A stretch of 64,000 bases of DNA from Clostridium sp. AF27-2AA (GTDB taxonomy: Bacteria; Bacillota; Clostridia; Lachnospirales; Lachnospiraceae). Shown piece by piece: positions 60,538-64,000 of this stretch. A program made the translations under genes and the position numbers. Each line of letters begins with the position of its first letter. Positions within the stretch are counted from its first letter, which is position 1. The stretch is taken from the NCBI RefSeq assembly GCF_003478505.1, contig NZ_QUFI01000003.1, forward strand, positions 1-64,000, in the 5' to 3' direction. The notes beneath the pieces were generated by a model, which saw only the letters and a list, made by a program, of their open reading frames with translations, had not been told where the DNA came from and did not search any database.

Positions 60538-61383
60538 TCATGCGTTGCCCGCGATTTCATCCAGTGAACCAAACCGATATCCCATTTCTTCCCATTTTGT
60601 CAGGAGTTCATCTAAAATTTCCCCATTTGTTTTTGAGGTGCTGTGCAGCAGCACAATGGCTCCGGGGTGGATGCGGCCCAGCAGCTTCTTAAAAGCTTCC
60701 TCATGGGTCGGCTGTTTGTTTTCGTACCAGTCCACATAGGCGAGGCTCCAGAAAAAGGTATGGTAGCCCATCTCTTTTGCCATCTTTAGATTCGATTCGC
60801 TGTATTTTCCCTGGGGCGGGCGGTAGTATTTTTTCATGGTCTGCCCGGTGATTTCCTGATATTTCTGCTCCAGCCTCGAAAGCTCTTCTGAAAAAGAGGA
60901 CTGGTCCGCAATCTTTGACATATCCGGGTGATGCCATGTGTGGTTGCCTACAGTGTGGCCTTCTGCCATCATACGTTTTACCAGATCCGGGCTGGTTTCC
61001 AGATAATTACCAACCAGAAAGAAAGCGGCAGGGGCATGATGCTTTTTCAGGGCATCGAGGATGGCTTCTGTGTTCCCATTTTCATATCCGGCATCAAAGG
61101 TGAGGTAGAGGACGGATTCGGTGGTATCGGCAATGTAATGGGCCTGGAACTGTTTTAAGTAGTCCGAGGTAGCGTTGGCCACAGGCGGTTTTCCTTCCTG
61201 CTGAAAGCTCAGGCCCCAGTTTTCACAGGAAGCTGAGACCGGCAGGAAATCTGTGGAAAGAGAAGAAAATGAGGAAATCGTATGGGCCAGAACATTTCCG
61301 GCAAAGAAGGAGCACAGAAACAGGGTGGCTGCAGCAGCCAGTCGTTTGCAGACCCGACGTTTGGGGTGCGGAAAAAATGGCAT
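60538..61383 (-). CDS. Polysaccharide deacetylase, PdaA-like
   Basis: Exported NodB-fold deacetylase; PdaA makes muramic-delta-lactam in spore cortex. Signal peptide (RLAAAATLFLCSFFAGNVLA), then LYLTFDAGYENGNTEAILDALKKHHAPAAFFLVGNYLETSPDLVKRM (TFDxG with second Asp replaced by Ala-Gly as in PdaA), GHTVGNHTWHHPDMS (metal His pair), YYRPPQGKYSESNLKMAKEMGYHTFFWSLAYVDW and HPGAIVLLHS. 281 residues. It points to a spore-forming lineage. Translation start ATG 61383 lacks a strong SD. Confidence 0.88.
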   Translation of the reverse strand: MPFFPHPKRRVCKRLAAAATLFLCSFFAGNVLAHTISSFSSLSTDFLPVSASCENWGLSFQQEGKPPVANATSDYLKQFQAHYIADTTESVLYLTFDAGYENGNTEAILDALKKHHAPAAFFLVGNYLETSPDLVKRMMAEGHTVGNHTWHHPDMSKIADQSSFSEELSRLEQKYQEITGQTMKKYYRPPQGKYSESNLKMAKEMGYHTFFWSLAYVDWYENKQPTHEEAFKKLLGRIHPGAIVLLHSTSKTNGEILDELLTKWEEMGYRFGSLDEIAGNA

Positions 61384-61599
61384 GAACGCATCTCCGATCA
61401 GAAGTTCTTCTTTCTATATTTATGGAAGAGATGAGCATTTCAGAATCAGTTGTAGCTCCTATAGCACAGAAACCACAGCCCGTAACAAAAATAGCATGAC
61501 AAGATTAAGAAAGTTGTCATGTTTCAGGAAACGAATGTATGCTATAATGCCTAAGGAATAGCACAAGAAGTATAAGAAAACATGGGGAGAATATTTTAC

Positions 61600-62637
61600 A
61601 TGAAGCATAGAAATAAAATACAGATTCTGGGCCTGGGGCTTGCGCTGGCCCTTTCTCAGGCCAGCGGCGCATTTGCGTCAGCAGGAACAGTAACCGTGGG
61701 AAAGGCGCCTGGGGAGACCTCAGCACTGGCTGAAACCAGTGCGGCACAGACCCAGGCGGGACAAAGCACTTCCGGAAATGTTGTGACGGCGGGAAACAGT
61801 AAGGTTTCTGACCGCCCGGTTGTGCTTCCGGCAGCAGATGGAGCTGCGGCCGAGGCAGATATCAAACAGCCTGAGGTAGCAGCGGAAGGAGCTGTTTTGT
61901 TAAACGCTGCTACCGGTGAGGTCCTTTATGGCAAGAATCAGGACCAGCAGTTTTATCCGGCCAGCATTACGAAGGTCATGACGGCTCTGGTGGTTCTGGA
62001 ACATTGTAACCTGAATGATACCGTCACTTTCTCAAAAACAGCCACCACAAATCTGGAATCCGGCGCGGTGGCGCTTGGTGTATCTGAGGGAGACCAGCTG
62101 ACAGTAGAGCAGTCCCTGTACGGTCTTTTATTAAAATCCGCTAACGAGATCGGAAATGGACTGGCAGAGCATGTATCGGGCAGCGTCAGCGCGTTTGCGG
62201 ATCTGATGAACACAAAAGCAAAGGAGCTTGGCTGCAAAAATACGCATTTTGCGAACCCGCATGGCCTGAATAACGAAAACCACAAGACAACACCTTATGA
62301 TATGGCGCTGATCCTTAGGGCGGCGGTGGCTAATGATACGTTCCGCAGGATCGATACCACCACGTCCTACGAGTTCCCGGCCATCAAAAATGCCGGGGCC
62401 CGCACCATCACGATGGGACATAAGATGATGTATAAAACGGATTCCCGCTATTATGAAGGCATCATTGGCGGAAAGACCGGATATACTTCCAAAGCAGGCA
62501 ATACACTGGTAACGGCGGTAGAACGGGACGGTGTGCGCTTCATTGTGGTGGTCATGAAGGCAAAAGGAACCCATTACACCGATACGAAGGCGATGCTGGA
62601 TTACGGTTTTGCGCTGCATGCCGCAGGCAAAATCTGA
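61600..62637 (+). CDS. D-alanyl-D-alanine carboxypeptidase (DacF/penicillin-binding protein 5 family)
   Basis: Serine DD-carboxypeptidase trimming peptidoglycan stem peptides outside the membrane. Signal peptide (IQILGLGLALALSQASGAFAS), an Ala/Thr/Ser-rich linker (about 30-85), then active-site SITK (Ser122) in YPASITKVMTALVVLEHC, SANE (Ser180) and KTG (Lys292) in GGKTGYTSKAGN. 345 residues from ATG 61600 (GGGGAGA upstream), with ATG 61582 as an alternative. The C-terminal beta domain of PBP5 is absent or very short. Divergent from the deacetylase gene; both remodel the wall. Confidence 0.92.
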   Translation: MKHRNKIQILGLGLALALSQASGAFASAGTVTVGKAPGETSALAETSAAQTQAGQSTSGNVVTAGNSKVSDRPVVLPAADGAAAEADIKQPEVAAEGAVLLNAATGEVLYGKNQDQQFYPASITKVMTALVVLEHCNLNDTVTFSKTATTNLESGAVALGVSEGDQLTVEQSLYGLLLKSANEIGNGLAEHVSGSVSAFADLMNTKAKELGCKNTHFANPHGLNNENHKTTPYDMALILRAAVANDTFRRIDTTTSYEFPAIKNAGARTITMGHKMMYKTDSRYYEGIIGGKTGYTSKAGNTLVTAVERDGVRFIVVVMKAKGTHYTDTKAMLDYGFALHAAGKI

Positions 62638-62677
62638 TTATCAGTATGCTTGTCAGAAGAAAACCAGAAAGGTTTGA

Positions 62678-63616
62678 GTGAGTTTGAATACAGAAATGAA
62701 AATCCTGTCGGCTGTTGTGGCCGGAGGTGCTGCAGCGGCAGCTGTTGGCCTGGTCCGCTCCGGGTATGAGCGCAGGCATTTTGTGGTGGAAGAAACTGCA
62801 ATTTATTCCGAGAAGATCCGTAATCCGAGGACACTGGTGTTTCTGACAGATCTTCACGATAAAGAATTTGGAGAGGCCAACGGGCAACTGCTTGCCTCAA
62901 TCCGCAATATCAGGCCGGATGTGATTCTGATTGGCGGTGATGTGATGGTTGCGAAACCCGGAAAAGCAAATCTGGAAGTGACAAGACGTTTTCTGGATGG
63001 CCTGTGTCAGCAGCAGACGCAGATAACCGGAGAAAATTCCGGAAAGCCCTATCGCATTTATTATGGAAATGGCAATCACGAACAGCGTCTTGGACGAGAG
63101 TCGCAAAACTATGGGGAGATGTACCGGGAATTCCGCCGGATCTTAAAAGAACGGAATATCTCGTATCTCTCGGACCGCTCTGTTCATTTAAATGAAGAAA
63201 TCAGCATCAGCGGCCTGAATCTGGATCCAGCCTGTTATCGGGATTTTATCCCGGCCCGCATGAAAACGGACTATCTGGAACGGCATCTGGGTCCTGCGGA
63301 TACTACGCGTTTTCAGATTCTTCTGGCACATTCTCCGCTTTATTTTGAGCAGTATGCGGACTGGGGCGCAGATCTGACATTGTCCGGCCATTTCCACGGA
63401 GGGACCATCCGCCTGCCCTTTGTAGGCGGCGTGATGACACCGCAGTATCAGTTTTTCCATCCGTACTGTGCCGGTGAGTTTGAAAAAGATGGAAAATATA
63501 TGATCGTGGGACGGGGGCTTGGCACCCATTCCATCAATATCCGGTTCTGTAATCGACCACAGCTTCTTGTGGTACGTCTCCTGCCAAAGCAGGATGAACC
63601 GGAAGAAGATAGGTAA
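62678..63616 (+). CDS. Metallophosphoesterase, YkuE-like
   Basis: Calcineurin-like phosphoesterase with an N-terminal hydrophobic anchor (MKILSAVVAGGAAAAAVGLV). Metal motifs in order: LVFLTDLHDKEFG, VILIGGDVMVAK, IYYGNGNHEQR, ILLAHSPLYFE and LTLSGHFHGGTIRLPFVGG. Relatives act on UDP-2,3-diacylglucosamine-like or other phosphoesters; the substrate is unknown. 312 residues from GTG 62678 after AGAAAGG; ATG 62696 is possible. Confidence 0.88.
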   Translation: MSLNTEMKILSAVVAGGAAAAAVGLVRSGYERRHFVVEETAIYSEKIRNPRTLVFLTDLHDKEFGEANGQLLASIRNIRPDVILIGGDVMVAKPGKANLEVTRRFLDGLCQQQTQITGENSGKPYRIYYGNGNHEQRLGRESQNYGEMYREFRRILKERNISYLSDRSVHLNEEISISGLNLDPACYRDFIPARMKTDYLERHLGPADTTRFQILLAHSPLYFEQYADWGADLTLSGHFHGGTIRLPFVGGVMTPQYQFFHPYCAGEFEKDGKYMIVGRGLGTHSINIRFCNRPQLLVVRLLPKQDEPEEDR

Positions 63617-63627
63617 GATAGATTGAT

Positions 63628-63690
63628 AAACCTCTGTTTTGTATGTTCGCATAACCTGTGAACGCAATATTTACAGAACAGGGGTTTTTT
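63628..63690 (+). terminator. Terminator after the metallophosphoesterase gene
   Basis: AAACCTCTGTT (63628-63638) pairs with AACAGGGGTTT (63677-63687) with one G-T pair across a 38-nt loop, followed by TTTTG. Confidence 0.6.
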
Positions 63691-63698
63691 GTTATACT
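63670..63698 (+). promoter_or_regulatory. scpA promoter
   Basis: TTTACA (63670-63675), 17-bp spacer, TATACT (63693-63698). It overlaps the 3' arm of the preceding terminator. Confidence 0.6.
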
Positions 63699-63775
63699 GT
63701 AATATACGTGTCTTTCTGCCTGAAAGACAGAGAAATGAAAGAATGGCTGGTCCAGGAGGTATTTGGGAACGGAAC

Positions 63776-64000
63776 ATGACAATTTCTTATAAACTGGAGA
63801 AGTTTGAAGGCCCGCTGGACCTTCTTTTACATCTGATTGAAAAAAATAAAGTAGATATTTACGATATCCCCATTGTAGAAATCACAAAACAGTATCTGGA
63901 CTATGTGAACCAGATGGAAAAAGAAGATCTAAACATTGTCAGTGATTTTCTGGTTATGGCGGCCACACTCCTTGATATCAAGTCCCGCATGCTGCTTCCG
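63776..64000 (+). CDS. scpA: Segregation and condensation protein A, 3' end outside the window
   Basis: Kleisin subunit of the SMC-ScpA-ScpB chromosome condensin. The N-terminal domain that binds the SMC neck is visible: [74 protein letters not shown]. 75 residues are seen of a usual 240-260. The frame is open to the window end, so the truncation is only the edge. Start ATG 63776; GGGAACGGA lies just upstream. Confidence 0.94.
   Translation, partial: MTISYKLEKFEGPLDLLLHLIEKNKVDIYDIPIVEITKQYLDYVNQMEKEDLNIVSDFLVMAATLLDIKSRMLLP

Overview
The window comes from a low-to-moderate-GC anaerobic Firmicute, most probably a Lachnospiraceae (Clostridium cluster XIVa) member. Evidence: comM-dprA-topA-codY next to rpsB-tsf; the order pyrH-frr-uppS-cdsA-dxr-rseP-ispG-polC; a PolC-type replicase; a sporulation-type polysaccharide deacetylase (pdaA-like) and DacF-type carboxypeptidase; and citrate, lactate and flavin-based acyl-CoA metabolism. 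I cannot name the species. No tRNA, rRNA or CRISPR array was seen.

Layout. 1-2.8 kb: tail of a citrate lyase alpha gene and a 2-hydroxycarboxylate (citrate-type) transporter. 3.0-10.7 kb: DNA processing and topology genes (comM, dprA, topA), the global regulator codY, then rpsB and tsf. 10.7-25.4 kb: an accessory block of nearly 15 kb that separates tsf from pyrH, genes that are usually adjacent in Firmicutes. It holds an SOS cassette (Y-family polymerase, a small unknown protein, and an SRAP/HMCES-type protein) behind a perfect LexA box. It also holds a nucleotidase-like gene behind a second LexA-like box, a ribbon-helix-helix gene with repeated operators, several broken genes (an MmeI-like modification enzyme, a PD-(D/E)XK protein, an FMN reductase), a SlyD-like isomerase, a large BvgS-like sensor kinase preceded by a 20-unit tetranucleotide repeat, a YitT-type membrane protein and an Sfp-type transferase. 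25.4-36.4 kb: pyrH, frr, uppS, cdsA, dxr, rseP, ispG and polC, for nucleotides, ribosome recycling, isoprenoid and phospholipid precursors, membrane proteolysis and replication.

36.5-42.5 kb: sugar/nucleoside kinase, uridine kinase, NhaC-type antiporter, isoaspartyl dipeptidase, a diguanylate cyclase overlapping an Smr-domain gene. 42.5-48.2 kb: a large regulatory leader, then acyl-CoA dehydrogenase, EtfB, EtfA, a FAD-linked lactate/glycolate-type dehydrogenase and a GntR/FCD regulator. This looks like an electron-transfer operon linking 2-hydroxyacid oxidation with acyl-CoA reduction. 48.2-51.6 kb: a decaying catabolic locus (SDR and iron-alcohol dehydrogenase pseudogenes) and a MocR-type regulator. 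51.7-64 kb: transglutaminase-like protein plus an unknown partner, a MerR regulator with a 19-bp-spacer target promoter, a dihydrodipicolinate-reductase-like dehydrogenase, bioY, oleate hydratase, an iron alcohol dehydrogenase, pdaA-like and dacF-like wall enzymes, a metallophosphoesterase and the start of scpA.

The signals I find most worth following are: the GCAA repeat inside a small upstream ORF of the sensor kinase, where losing one unit (or gaining two) would fuse the two ORFs in frame; the SOS cassette in which the SRAP protein ends in a beta-clamp-type QLSLF motif; the direct-repeat operators around the ribbon-helix-helix gene promoter; and the leader of the electron-transfer operon.
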